Part shown: positions 31,947 through 40,097 of the stretch, piece after piece
Numbering within the stretch: position 1 is the stretch's first letter
How the letters are laid out: every line of letters starts with the position of its first letter
NCBI GenBank assembly: GCA_050305405.1
Contig: JBNLFG010000016.1
Coordinates: 1 to 64,000 of the forward strand
DNA: 64,000 nucleotides
Reading direction: 5' to 3'
Source: Desulfolinea sp050305405
Lineage (GTDB): Bacteria > Chloroflexota > Anaerolineae > Anaerolineales > Villigracilaceae
Made by a program: the position numbers and the translations under genes
The notes under the pieces: model-generated
What the model was told of the DNA's origin: nothing
Databases searched by the model: none
What the model saw: only the letters and a program-made list of their open reading frames with translations

Positions 31947-33530
31947 TTAGTCCCAAGTAAAACGCTCGTAGCAATCAAATTCGACGCCGCTCGGCGACTT
32001 CACTGTCAGATACCAGTCTTCATTACTATAGGTGTAGCCATCGATGGGATTGATGGCAGTATAGGCTTTGGATGCCGTCCACTGTGAAAGGTGGAAGGAC
32101 TGCCAGGGGCGCGCTTCAGTGAAACGGGATTCGTTTTGGTACCAGTGACAAACCAATGAAGCGGAAACGGCTTCACGGGTCACGTTTGAAACGGAAGCAT
32201 CATCCCTTGCATCAACGAGCGCAGGGATTGCATCTGTCGAGAGAGTCGCCAGATAGGCCATATCCAATTCAGTCCCACTACGCGAACGCTCGATATTCTG
32301 CGCAACAATGAAGGCGTCCACGTTGAGCAAGTTCAGGCTAACGGCAAAGCCGATGATCGCAAAGGCCATCGCAGGGGCAAAGGCACGTCGTTTTTTCAGG
32401 AACTCAAGCACGACAACGGCAATCAGCAGCGTACCAAGCCAGACCATGAAAACATGCGGATAGGCGCGCATACGTGAGAAGCCATAGGCGGCTTCGTAAA
32501 GGGCAAGGCGTTTGAGCGCGGAGACGAGCATTACCAGCACAAAAAGCACCAGCGCCACGCCCATCCCAGAGAAGACCTTTTGCTCACGCTCGGCGGCGCG
32601 ACGTGTGATGGAGCTCAACCCCAAGAACAGGAAAAGACTGAAGACCGCCACCGTGACCAGTTCGCCAAAACCACGCCGAGCATATTCGGCATAGGTGTAG
32701 CCTTCAATGTTGATATTCGCCAACCCGCCAAAAAAGTATTGAAATTGCACGAAGACAAACGTGGCAAAGAGCAGCAAAACGCTGCCGAGCACAATGCTTG
32801 ACTCAGTAAAACCAAGGAAGGGCGACAAGAAAGGTTTTTCTTCCCCAATCAGCTTTGCATCCTGACTTTTTTGCGCAGCATAGAGCAGCACGCCTAGCAG
32901 CGCGTATGCGATCACCAAAATATAGATACTACGAAAGATGTACTCAGGCAGTTTTTCGAGACGGAACAGCTCAACAAATGCTTCCATGCGCTGCGCGAAA
33001 ATCAGATCGGCGGAGGAAAGCAGCGCGGCGAAGATCGCCACAACCGGGAGCGCGAATAAGAGTCCGCGCAGGATCGGAGCGATGCTCTTTTTCGGGACGC
33101 CCCCATCTTCAACTTGTTCCCGTTGCTTGCGCGTCTCGACGATGAAAGAAAGGGGACGCCCTACTGTGCTCATCCCCAAACGGAAAAATCCTGCCACGTA
33201 ATCAATGAGGCTGTAATCCAGCCAACGCCCGCCCAGAAAGCTGAGCGTGAAGAAGCCCATAAAGACCAAAGTCAGGAGGTAGTTAAGAAATGTGGTCAGC
33301 GGCTCGGCGCGCACAAAGGTCATCACCGCGAAGAAGCCGATGGGCAGAAGCAAGCCCAATGTCCGCTTGTGCGGGCGGATGCCATCTTCCGCAAGAACAC
33401 GACTTCCACTTATCAGCACGAGTGCAATAAAAATCGCAAATGAAATCCCTGGCATTTTCTTCCAGAAGAGAATATCGAAGGCAAGGCCCAAAAGAATGGT
33501 GGTCGTCCAGAGTCGTTTTGAATGTAGCAT
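31947..33530 (-). CDS. DUF4173/DUF4153-like membrane protein
   Basis: A 527-aa protein with about ten to twelve hydrophobic helices over the first 410 residues and a soluble C-terminal segment of roughly 110 aa (ALVDARDDASVSNVTREAVSASLVCHW...). The stretch LTTFLNYLLTLVFMGFFTLSFLGGRWLDYSLIDY resembles DUF4153/DUF4173 proteins, whose function is unknown. AGGAG precedes the ATG at good spacing. It is monocistronic, with its own terminator. Confidence 0.78.
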   Translation of the reverse strand: MLHSKRLWTTTILLGLAFDILFWKKMPGISFAIFIALVLISGSRVLAEDGIRPHKRTLGLLLPIGFFAVMTFVRAEPLTTFLNYLLTLVFMGFFTLSFLGGRWLDYSLIDYVAGFFRLGMSTVGRPLSFIVETRKQREQVEDGGVPKKSIAPILRGLLFALPVVAIFAALLSSADLIFAQRMEAFVELFRLEKLPEYIFRSIYILVIAYALLGVLLYAAQKSQDAKLIGEEKPFLSPFLGFTESSIVLGSVLLLFATFVFVQFQYFFGGLANINIEGYTYAEYARRGFGELVTVAVFSLFLFLGLSSITRRAAEREQKVFSGMGVALVLFVLVMLVSALKRLALYEAAYGFSRMRAYPHVFMVWLGTLLIAVVVLEFLKKRRAFAPAMAFAIIGFAVSLNLLNVDAFIVAQNIERSRSGTELDMAYLATLSTDAIPALVDARDDASVSNVTREAVSASLVCHWYQNESRFTEARPWQSFHLSQWTASKAYTAINPIDGYTYSNEDWYLTVKSPSGVEFDCYERFTWD

Positions 33531-33616
33531 AGAAAGCTCCTTTTACTGTTTTTACCTGCGCTCAAAAATACCTGCTTTGGGCTGGCAGAAGGTGTCAAAA
33601 ACTATCAGGCTTCGGG

Positions 33617-33622
33617 TAAAAT
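33617..33622 (+). promoter_or_regulatory. -10 box of the terC-plsY operon
   Basis: GGGTAAAAT (TAAAAT at 33617-33622) with a weak TGTCAA-type -35 18 nt upstream. The leader is only about 30 nt long and contains GGAGG before the ATG. Confidence 0.45.
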
Positions 33623-33655
33623 AGGTCATTCTTACTTATCTGGAGGCAAAACCCA

Positions 33656-34444
33656 ATGGAATGGATTACAAACCCATCCGCATGGATCGCACTACTCACC
33701 CTGACATTACTTGAAATTGTACTTGGTATTGACAATATCATTTTCATTTCCATCCTAAGCAGTAAACTACCTGACAATCAACAGGAAAAAGCTCGCCAAA
33801 TCGGATTAATGGCGGCCTTGGGAACACGCATTCTTTTATTACTCTCAATTTCGTGGGTGGTCAAACTCACAGACCCTTTCTTTACCGTTTTCGGATTGGG
33901 CATCTCCGGGCGCGACTTGATTCTGCTCGGCGGCGGTCTTTTCTTGCTCGCCAAAGCCACACATGAAATTCACGAAAATCTCGAAGGGCATGTTAGCACG
34001 GAAAGTGCCGACGTAAAAGGCGTTTCTTTCTGGGGCGTCATCACCCAAATTGCCTTACTCGATATTGTCTTCTCGCTTGACTCGGTCATCACCGCCGTCG
34101 GTATGGCAGACGACATCGTCGTGATGATTCTCGCTGTCATCATTGCCGTCGGCATCATGCTCTTTGCTGCTACACCACTGAGCGAGTTCGTCAACAAACA
34201 CCCCACACTCAAAATTCTGGCGCTTAGCTTCCTTCTGCTGATCGGTCTCAGCCTACTCATGGAAGGCTTACACCAGCACATTTCAAAAGGCTACATCTAC
34301 TTCGCCATGGGCTTCTCGGTCTTTGTCGAAATTCTCAATTTGCGCATGCGCAAAACAGCCGATGAGCCGGTCCAATTGCGCACACGCTACGAAACCAAAG
34401 GACGCAAACGCCATAAATCAGCAGCCAAAAAGAAAGCGGCTTAA
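33656..34444 (+). CDS. TerC family integral membrane protein
   Basis: A 262-aa protein with seven to eight membrane helices. The TerC signatures LEIVLGIDNIIFISIL near the N-terminus and LLDIVFSLDSVITAVGMAD in the middle place acidic residues in the membrane. Relatives (Alx, YkoY, MeeF-type) are implicated in Mn(II) export and metal homeostasis, with some linked to tellurite resistance. The C-terminal 35 residues are strongly basic and cytoplasmic. The stop overlaps the start of plsY (TAATG). Confidence 0.92.
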   Translation: MEWITNPSAWIALLTLTLLEIVLGIDNIIFISILSSKLPDNQQEKARQIGLMAALGTRILLLLSISWVVKLTDPFFTVFGLGISGRDLILLGGGLFLLAKATHEIHENLEGHVSTESADVKGVSFWGVITQIALLDIVFSLDSVITAVGMADDIVVMILAVIIAVGIMLFAATPLSEFVNKHPTLKILALSFLLLIGLSLLMEGLHQHISKGYIYFAMGFSVFVEILNLRMRKTADEPVQLRTRYETKGRKRHKSAAKKKAA

Positions 34445-35025
34445 TGCCCCTATACTGGCTTCTCGGTTACCTGCTCGGCTCGCTGCCCTTCGGCTTGTGG
34501 ATCACACGTCTTGTCAAGGATGTGGACATCCGTGACGGTGGTTCCGGGCATGTAACTACAACCAACACCATTCGCCAGGCAGGATTCGCTCCTGGCGCTT
34601 TGGTGCTCATCTCAGACATCACCAAAGGCTTCATCCCGACCTTTTTCGCGATACGCGCCGGGCTTCCGGCTTGGTCGGTGGCCCTCGTCGCTGGTCTGAC
34701 TGTAATTGGACACTGCTACCCCGTCTTCGCCAACTTTCGCGGCGGGATGGGCTTGGCAGCCGCGGGAGGGGCAATGATTGCTGCCAATTTCACTGCGGCA
34801 ATGATAGTGTTGGCTTTTTTGATCTTGCTGGTGCTCGTCATCCGCCATTCGGCGCGAGCGGCGCTCTTCACCGGGTTACTCTCCCCTCCTTTGCTTTGGC
34901 TGCTGCATTTCCGGAGCATTGAACTCTGGGTCATGGCGGCAACAGGCATCGCCATCGCTATCCGCTTTACGATCGATTGGAATCGACAATATAACGAGTT
35001 GTGGTTGGATCGAGGGAAAGAGTAG
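34444..35025 (+). CDS. plsY: PlsY-type glycerol-3-phosphate acyltransferase
   Basis: A 193-aa membrane enzyme that would acylate glycerol-3-phosphate with acyl-phosphate in phospholipid synthesis. Five to six helices and the motifs LLGSLPFGLWITRL, VIGHCYPVFANFRGGMG and a C-terminal RHSARA-type segment match PlsY. The normally strict SGNxGATN loop reads GSGHVTTTN here, so this is a divergent member and may use a different acceptor. Overlap with terC implies coupled translation. Confidence 0.82.
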   Translation: MPLYWLLGYLLGSLPFGLWITRLVKDVDIRDGGSGHVTTTNTIRQAGFAPGALVLISDITKGFIPTFFAIRAGLPAWSVALVAGLTVIGHCYPVFANFRGGMGLAAAGGAMIAANFTAAMIVLAFLILLVLVIRHSARAALFTGLLSPPLLWLLHFRSIELWVMAATGIAIAIRFTIDWNRQYNELWLDRGKE

Positions 35026-35086
35026 TGGGGAAAGAACAGTTCCTTCTCCGAATAGAGTTAGAAGTCCGTTCTTTTTTCTAGAATCA

Positions 35087-35110
35087 AAAAGTCCCCTTAC
35101 GGGGACTTTT
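35087..35110. terminator. bidirectional intrinsic terminator
   Basis: AAAAGTCCCC (35087-35096) pairs with GGGGACTTTT (35101-35110) around TTAC, between the convergent plsY and peroxiredoxin genes. Confidence 0.85.
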
Positions 35111-35113
35111 AAC

Positions 35114-35605
35114 TTAGGCTTGCAACGCTTCCAATTTCTCTTTGACTTTATCGGCATGTTTGACTTCACCAGCTTTACACTTTACGCGCACGCTGACCTT
35201 GCGCCATAGCGCTGCAATCTCGCCATCAGGCGAAACAATAAAGGTCGAGCGGATAACGCCCATAATCTCTTTCCCATAATTTTTCTTCATGCCCCACGCG
35301 CCATAGGCTTCATGGACAGATTTATCGGGGTCGGAGAGCAATGTCAAGTTTAAGTTGTACTTCGCAATGAACTTTTGGTGCGCGTCGGCATCATCACGAC
35401 TGATGCCAACCACATCCGCGTTCAAGCCACTAAAATCGTTTACGTTATCGGTAAAATCGCAGGCTTCCTTCGTGCAGCCGGGCGTATCGTCCTTCGGATA
35501 AAAATAGACCACCAACCATTTGCCAGCATAATCGCTTAATGAAACCATCTTCCCGTTCTCATCGGGGAGCGTAAATTCGGGGGCTTTGTCGCCAATATTT
35601 AACAT
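35114..35605 (-). CDS. bcp: thioredoxin-dependent peroxiredoxin (BCP/PrxQ)
   Basis: A 163-aa atypical 2-Cys peroxiredoxin that reduces hydroperoxides. YFYPKDDTPGCTKEACDF holds the peroxidatic Cys45 and the resolving Cys50, and GVIRSTFIVSPDGEI is the family C-terminal strand. AGGAGA lies 5-6 nt before the ATG. It is monocistronic. Thiol partners in the window are the TlpA-like and glutaredoxin genes, although no direct linkage is shown. Confidence 0.95.
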   Translation of the reverse strand: MLNIGDKAPEFTLPDENGKMVSLSDYAGKWLVVYFYPKDDTPGCTKEACDFTDNVNDFSGLNADVVGISRDDADAHQKFIAKYNLNLTLLSDPDKSVHEAYGAWGMKKNYGKEIMGVIRSTFIVSPDGEIAALWRKVSVRVKCKAGEVKHADKVKEKLEALQA

Positions 35606-35681
35606 AGATTCTCCTTTGGATTTTTTCTCTTCACAAATTTTGTACTAAAAATCTCGGGGAAACGCCCAGTGGGCAGAGAGG

Positions 35682-36446
35682 CTAATACTTGGACTTCAAC
35701 TCACTAACCGGCAAATAAACTTTTCCCTCATCCCCATCGCCGAGCGCAACCATCGACGTAGGCTTGGTCGCCGCCAACCAGGCGGTATAGGCGGCAAGCA
35801 GCGCATCCAGTTCTCCGCCAGCATAGATATGTTCCATCGGCAGGATGCCTTGCTTCAGCTTATGACGCGTGATCTCCTCGAAGAAATCCATTGCGTCGCG
35901 GATGCCTAAACCTTCGCCGTAAAGAACCGTTTGACGCTGCAAACGCCCCTCCAGTGTGGAGGCAGAGAGCAGGCTGCCCTCTGTCAACGCAATAAAGCCC
36001 GCCTGCGGGTGCGTCTCCAAAACCTGATGCGTAGCATCATCATCGGGATAAGGCACGAAGCCCAGGCTGGTCAGTTTTTCGTAGAGGGCAAAGCCGGAAC
36101 GCATCCATGATGGGCAATGTTTGGGGTGAGAAGGGGTCGCGGCAACCTTGATTCCGCGTTGACGAAGTTCGTACTCAGCAAGGCGCATGTCGGCGCCACG
36201 TGGGGCCGATTTGCCGCTCGCCAGGCTCTCCTTCTCGAGCAACGCTCGCACGCGTCCCTGATTCGGTCTCGCTGGCGCATTGATGGCAACCACAGCCGAA
36301 GCTTGTCCCCCGATAAAGGCGAGTAGATCTTCCATTTCACCAGCGGCGAGCGCCAGCAATCCCAGGTCGTCATCCAGCACGGCATAGGTGAAGGCTTTCT
36401 TGCCGGTCAGATCAATGCCAATATAAGCACGTTGATTAAAAAACAT
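35682..36446 (-). CDS. DUF429 family protein
   Basis: A 254-aa protein of the DUF429 family, which has a predicted RNase H-like fold: YIGIDLTGKKAFTYAVLDDD with the first acidic residue, AINAPARP in place of the usual D-x-P, CPSWMRSGFALYEKL, VLETHPQAGFIAL, and HIYAGGELDALLAAYTAWL with the last acidic residue. A nuclease-like role is inferred for the family but is unproven. It is divergent from the TlpA-like gene, with a 60-nt gap. Confidence 0.85.
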   Translation of the reverse strand: MFFNQRAYIGIDLTGKKAFTYAVLDDDLGLLALAAGEMEDLLAFIGGQASAVVAINAPARPNQGRVRALLEKESLASGKSAPRGADMRLAEYELRQRGIKVAATPSHPKHCPSWMRSGFALYEKLTSLGFVPYPDDDATHQVLETHPQAGFIALTEGSLLSASTLEGRLQRQTVLYGEGLGIRDAMDFFEEITRHKLKQGILPMEHIYAGGELDALLAAYTAWLAATKPTSMVALGDGDEGKVYLPVSELKSKY

Positions 36447-36506
36447 AGTAAGATATAGCCCTTTAGATTAGAAATACACCACCAGTGTAGACGAAAACGG
36501 AGAGAT

Positions 36507-37052
36507 ATGCAACTCACTCGCAGACGACTTTATTTTATCGGTATTCTCGTTTTGGCATTCGCATGGACGCTGCTCAGCGCGGATAAGAATGGCGCTTCCA
36601 CGGCGGGCTTAATCCCCGCACCGCAAGCCGGTTTCCTTGCACCCGATTTCACGCTCGAAACGCTGGAAGGCGAAAGCGTGACGCTCTCAGACCTGCGTGG
36701 ACAAGTGGTGCTGATCAACTTCTGGGCAACATGGTGTCCGCCCTGCAAAGCCGAAATGCCCGCCTTCCAGCAAGCATACGCAGATTATGCCGATGAGGGT
36801 TTCGTAATTTTGGCAGTCAACGCCACGCAACAAGATACTTTAGAAGCCATTACAGCCTTCCGTGCCAACAACGGCTTAGAGTTCCCCATCATGCTCGACA
36901 ACGATGGCGATGTTAACCGCGCCTATCAGGTGCGCTCGCTGCCAACCTCCTTCTTTGTCGACAAAGAGGGCGTTATCAGCGAGGTGGTCATCGGTGGGCC
37001 AATCGCTGAGGCATTAATTCGTGCCCGAATTGAAGAATTACTCAAGGAATAA
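36507..37052 (+). CDS. TlpA/ResA-like thiol-disulfide oxidoreductase
   Basis: A 181-aa thioredoxin-fold protein anchored outside the membrane. An N-terminal helix (about 8-25) is followed by a linker and the thioredoxin domain (about 45-180) with INFWATWCPPCKAEMPAF (active Cys-Pro-Pro-Cys) and the cis-proline region YQVRSLPTSFFVDKEG. In the family it reduces disulfides in exported proteins, often cytochrome c apoproteins. An Lgt-like gene begins 3 nt after its stop, so the two are co-transcribed. Confidence 0.92.
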   Translation: MQLTRRRLYFIGILVLAFAWTLLSADKNGASTAGLIPAPQAGFLAPDFTLETLEGESVTLSDLRGQVVLINFWATWCPPCKAEMPAFQQAYADYADEGFVILAVNATQQDTLEAITAFRANNGLEFPIMLDNDGDVNRAYQVRSLPTSFFVDKEGVISEVVIGGPIAEALIRARIEELLKE

Positions 37053-37054
37053 TC

Positions 37055-37792
37055 ATGCTTCCAGTCATCCAACTTGGCCCCTTATCCCTGCAAGCCCCCG
37101 GGCTTTTCCTGCTTATCTCGCTCTGGATCGGCATCACACTCGTCGAAAAGAGCGCAAAAATCTACAAACTCTCGGCCGACACGCTTTCCAACCTGATCAT
37201 GATCGCGTTAGTTAGCGGCGTGCTCGGCGGGCGCATTGTCTACATCGCCCAAAACCCCGAAGCTTTTGCGGGTAATCTCGGCAACATCTTCTCGCTTAAC
37301 CCAGGTCTCTTCGATATGACAGGTGCGCTCGCAGCCGCATTGCTCGGCGCACTGGTCTACGGGCAACGCAAATCTCTGCCACTCCTATCCACGCTGGATG
37401 CCCTCGTCCCCTTTTTCGGGATGCTGGCAATCGGCTTGGCGCTCTCCAACTTTGCATCGGGCAACGCCTTTGGGATGGAAAGCGATCTGCCGTGGGCGAT
37501 CAATCTCTGGGGCACAACCCGACATCCTTCGCAGATATACGAACTGATCGCCGCGTTCGTGACCCTGAACCTGCTCTATCCTCCCAAAGGAGGTGCCCAG
37601 TCCCAAGCCGGAGTCAGCTCTGCCACCTTCGTCGCCGTCACAGCAGGATACAGACTCTTCATTGAAGCCTTTCGCGGTGACAGCACGCTCATCTTTGGCA
37701 ATCTCCGCGCCGCACAGGTGATGATGTTCATCGTCTTAGCCATTGCCCTTTGGGGCCTCGACAAGTTGAAATCCGAGGGTGAAGCGGAGTAA
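37055..37792 (+). CDS. Lgt-like integral membrane protein (divergent)
   Basis: A 245-aa protein with seven predicted membrane helices, similar in layout to prolipoprotein diacylglyceryl transferase, including HPSQIYELIAA in the second half and FIEAFRGDSTL near the end. The canonical H-G-G loop is replaced by FDMTGALAAAL, and the GRxGNFxNxE signature is reduced to ALSNFASGNAFG, so the normally essential Arg is missing. It may therefore not be a functional Lgt. Transcription with the TlpA-like gene points to a role in exported-protein maturation or membrane thiol chemistry. Confidence 0.75.
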   Translation: MLPVIQLGPLSLQAPGLFLLISLWIGITLVEKSAKIYKLSADTLSNLIMIALVSGVLGGRIVYIAQNPEAFAGNLGNIFSLNPGLFDMTGALAAALLGALVYGQRKSLPLLSTLDALVPFFGMLAIGLALSNFASGNAFGMESDLPWAINLWGTTRHPSQIYELIAAFVTLNLLYPPKGGAQSQAGVSSATFVAVTAGYRLFIEAFRGDSTLIFGNLRAAQVMMFIVLAIALWGLDKLKSEGEAE

Positions 37793-37820
37793 TCTCCATT
37801 CAAATCTCAATGTCAAAAAA

Positions 37821-37851
37821 GGTGGCCATCACTTACAAAGTGACTGCCACC
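37821..37851. terminator. terminator of the tlpA-lgt-like operon
   Basis: GGTGGC (37821-37826) pairs with GCCACC (37846-37851), with TCACTT/AAGTGA inside. It is followed by ATTTT. Confidence 0.7.
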
Positions 37852-37871
37852 ATTTTACGCAAAAAATAAAT

Positions 37872-37900
37872 TTGTTTTCCAAATTCGCACGTGCTAGAAT
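37872..37900 (+). promoter_or_regulatory. promoter of the universal stress protein gene with long leader
   Basis: TTGTTT (37872-37877) and TAGAAT (37895-37900) are spaced by exactly 17 nt. The transcript would carry a leader of about 127 nt (37907-38033) with a small CTGC-ATC-GCAG hairpin and a T7 tract 20-30 nt before the GGAGG ribosome-binding site. No known riboswitch class was recognised. Confidence 0.55.
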
Positions 37901-38033
37901 GGAGTTAGAGTAATTCACCATAGGGGAAAACTTGGTTCATCGCAAATCATCGCTCCTCACAAGATAACACATTGCCGCCGCCAAGGACTGCATCGCAGCT
38001 CTGGGTCTTTTTTTATCTCAATAAGGAGGAAAG

Positions 38034-38942
38034 ATGGTTACGCCAAAACTCTGTACCCACAATATTTTGCTCGCCGATGACAGCTCTGAACACTCTCAAG
38101 CCGCTGCGCAACTACTTTGCGATCTTCCCCTCGCAGACGACAGTCAGATCAAGGTCTTGCGCGTTTTCACCCCATCCGACACGGCAAATGTCTGGCTGTT
38201 GGAAAAGGCGCTCAAGAAGACAGAAAAGACCCTCTGCGAAGGAGGCAGAACCGTCGAGAGCGAAATCATCTTGGGGCATCCTGCTGAAATGATCCTGAAA
38301 ACTGCCGAAAGGCATGCTGCCAACATGATCGTAATCGGCGCGAAGGGCTTGCGCGCCACACTTGGCATTCTGCTAGGCGGCGTCGTTCAACAGGTTGCAG
38401 AACATGCGGAACGTCCTGTGCTAGTGGTGCGCGCTCCCTACAAGGGCATCAAACGCGTCCTTCTCGTCACCGACGGCTCCGAAGAGAGCGTAATGATGCT
38501 AAACTGCATGAACGACTTCCCGCTGCCCCAAGGCGCTGAGTATGACATCCTGCACGTCGCACCACCGATTCCCAGCGAACAGGAGATCGTCCAGTATTGG
38601 CCAAGCGGGATGGATGTCTCATTTACGGTGCCCATCGAAGAGATTCGTCAACAAATCAAAGAACGTGCCGAACACGAAGAAGAATTTGGCAAAAAGATTC
38701 TGACCGAGGCAAGCGCAACCCTATCCAGACAGGGCGTTCAGGCGCAGATCGTTTTTCTGCGCGGCGATGCAGCCACCGAGATCATCGAATATGCCAAAGA
38801 ACGCCAAATCGACCTGATCGTCAGCGGCGGACGTGGTCTGGGTCCCGTTAGAAGCTGGATATTAGGCAGCGTCTCACGCAAGCTGTTGCATTACGCACCT
38901 TGCTCTGTGATGGTGGTGAAAGGGTCTGTCACAAACGATTAG
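38034..38942 (+). CDS. tandem universal stress protein
   Basis: A 302-aa cytoplasmic protein with two UspA folds (about 8-135 and 140-300). The second domain has an ATP-binding-type loop, VSGGRGLGPVRSWILGSVSRKLLHYAPCSVMVV, while the first has the similar IGAKGLRATLGILLGGVVQQVAEHAERPVLVV. Both are closer to the G-2x-G-9x-G(S/T) pattern of nucleotide-binding members than to UspA proper. Its role would be stress or metabolic signalling. GGAGG precedes the ATG. Confidence 0.9.
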   Translation: MVTPKLCTHNILLADDSSEHSQAAAQLLCDLPLADDSQIKVLRVFTPSDTANVWLLEKALKKTEKTLCEGGRTVESEIILGHPAEMILKTAERHAANMIVIGAKGLRATLGILLGGVVQQVAEHAERPVLVVRAPYKGIKRVLLVTDGSEESVMMLNCMNDFPLPQGAEYDILHVAPPIPSEQEIVQYWPSGMDVSFTVPIEEIRQQIKERAEHEEEFGKKILTEASATLSRQGVQAQIVFLRGDAATEIIEYAKERQIDLIVSGGRGLGPVRSWILGSVSRKLLHYAPCSVMVVKGSVTND

Positions 38943-38981
38943 GGTATAATACGCAACCGTATCGTGTACAGAAATTTCCTA

Positions 38982-39018
38982 AAACAATCTCTTGTAGCAT
39001 GTCAAAGAGATTGTTTTT
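38982..39018 (+). terminator. intrinsic terminator after the universal stress protein gene
   Basis: AAACAATCTCTT (38982-38993) pairs with AAGAGATTGTTT (39005-39016) and a T run follows. A TATAAT (38945-38950) directly after the stop codon could drive a separate 60-nt transcript ending here, but its -35 is poor. Confidence 0.75.
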
Positions 39019-39086
39019 CCCTTTGTTTTTAAAATTTAACGAGGCAAACAAGGCAAGAATACGTGGAGTAATTCTGTCCAAAATGG

Positions 39087-39092
39087 TATAAT
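39087..39092 (+). promoter_or_regulatory. -10 box of the plus-strand polysaccharide gene cluster
   Basis: TATAAT within GGTATAAT lies 32 nt before the ATG at 39124. The -35 is not clear. Confidence 0.45.
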
Positions 39093-39123
39093 TGTGCATT
39101 GTAGAAAGTGTTTTACAGAAACA

Positions 39124-40038
39124 ATGAAAAAACTCTTCGACTGGCTCAGAAAGCCTCAACTTCTTAAAAGAATTATCAGAAAAAGCATCAAGATTTTTTT
39201 CTTTGAGCAATGGATTCTCCTTCTTGCAAATACAGATGAAAGTATTGAACGAAACTGGCAAAATTTCACACCATTGCTACCCGCACGTGATCGCTTCTGG
39301 GCAGACCCTTTTCTTTGGAAAAAAGAAGATACTTTCCATATTTTTTACGAAGAGTTGTTTTTTTCCAATTCACGCGGACATATATCCTGCATGACACTGG
39401 ATGAAAACTTAAAAATTATCTCAAATGCCCCTGTTCTGAAAAGACCATATCATTTGTCTTATCCTTTTCTCTTTGAATACAATAATCACCTTTATATGCT
39501 GCCAGAATCGAAAGAAAGCGGGCAGATTGAACTATATCAATGCAAACATTTTCCTGATCAATGGGAGTTAGAGCGAGTATTGATACCAAATATTTCTGCA
39601 GTAGACACAACCTTACTCAAATTCAATGAAAAGTGGTGGCTCTTCACCAACGTCGAAAAGATCGGCGGTTCAAGCTGGGATTCTCTACATCTGTTCTATG
39701 CAGACAACCCACTCAGCGATGAATGGAAAGCTCATCCGAAAAACCCAGTGATCCAGAATATCGAAAACGCCCGTCCCGCAGGGCGGATATTTTCAGAAAA
39801 GGGGCATCTTATTCGACCTGCCCAAAACTGCTCCGTCCGGTACGGGTATGCAACAAACTTCAATCGCATTACCAAACTCACTGAAGATGATTATGAGGAA
39901 GTTTGCGATGCAACTTTTGAGCCACAGCGCTTTTCAAAGTATTATGCAACCCATACATGGAATGAACTCGAAAACATCCGCATCATCGATGCACTTCAAT
40001 GGAGGTCAAAAAAAACTTTTGGCACCAAACTTTCTTAA
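39124..40038 (+). CDS. beta-propeller protein related to GINT1 N-terminal domain
   Basis: A 304-aa cytoplasmic protein. The pattern FWADPFLWKKEDTFHIFYEEL, repeated PVLKRPYHLSYPFLFEYNNHLYMLPES and ALELYQ-type blades, and RPAQNCSVRYG resemble the five-bladed propeller that precedes glycosyltransferases such as glucosamine inositolphosphorylceramide transferase. In bacteria such modules occur in sugar-polymer loci. The ATG 39124 follows the TATAAT at 39087, which rules out a longer GTG start. AT-rich codon use matches the next three genes. The catalytic role is uncertain. Confidence 0.72.
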   Translation: MKKLFDWLRKPQLLKRIIRKSIKIFFFEQWILLLANTDESIERNWQNFTPLLPARDRFWADPFLWKKEDTFHIFYEELFFSNSRGHISCMTLDENLKIISNAPVLKRPYHLSYPFLFEYNNHLYMLPESKESGQIELYQCKHFPDQWELERVLIPNISAVDTTLLKFNEKWWLFTNVEKIGGSSWDSLHLFYADNPLSDEWKAHPKNPVIQNIENARPAGRIFSEKGHLIRPAQNCSVRYGYATNFNRITKLTEDDYEEVCDATFEPQRFSKYYATHTWNELENIRIIDALQWRSKKTFGTKLS

Positions 40039-40097
40039 CGGGGCCAAGCTGAGATCACGCACAGTATCGCCTTCATCCTAAAAAACAGAGACCCTTT

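Noticed and set aside
33600..33656. yybP-ykoY manganese riboswitch in front of the TerC gene
   Set aside because: The leader is only about 30 nt and shows none of the conserved elements.
37901..38033. c-di-AMP (ydaO) riboswitch before the universal stress protein gene
   Set aside because: The characteristic conserved G-rich and pseudoknot sequences were not found.
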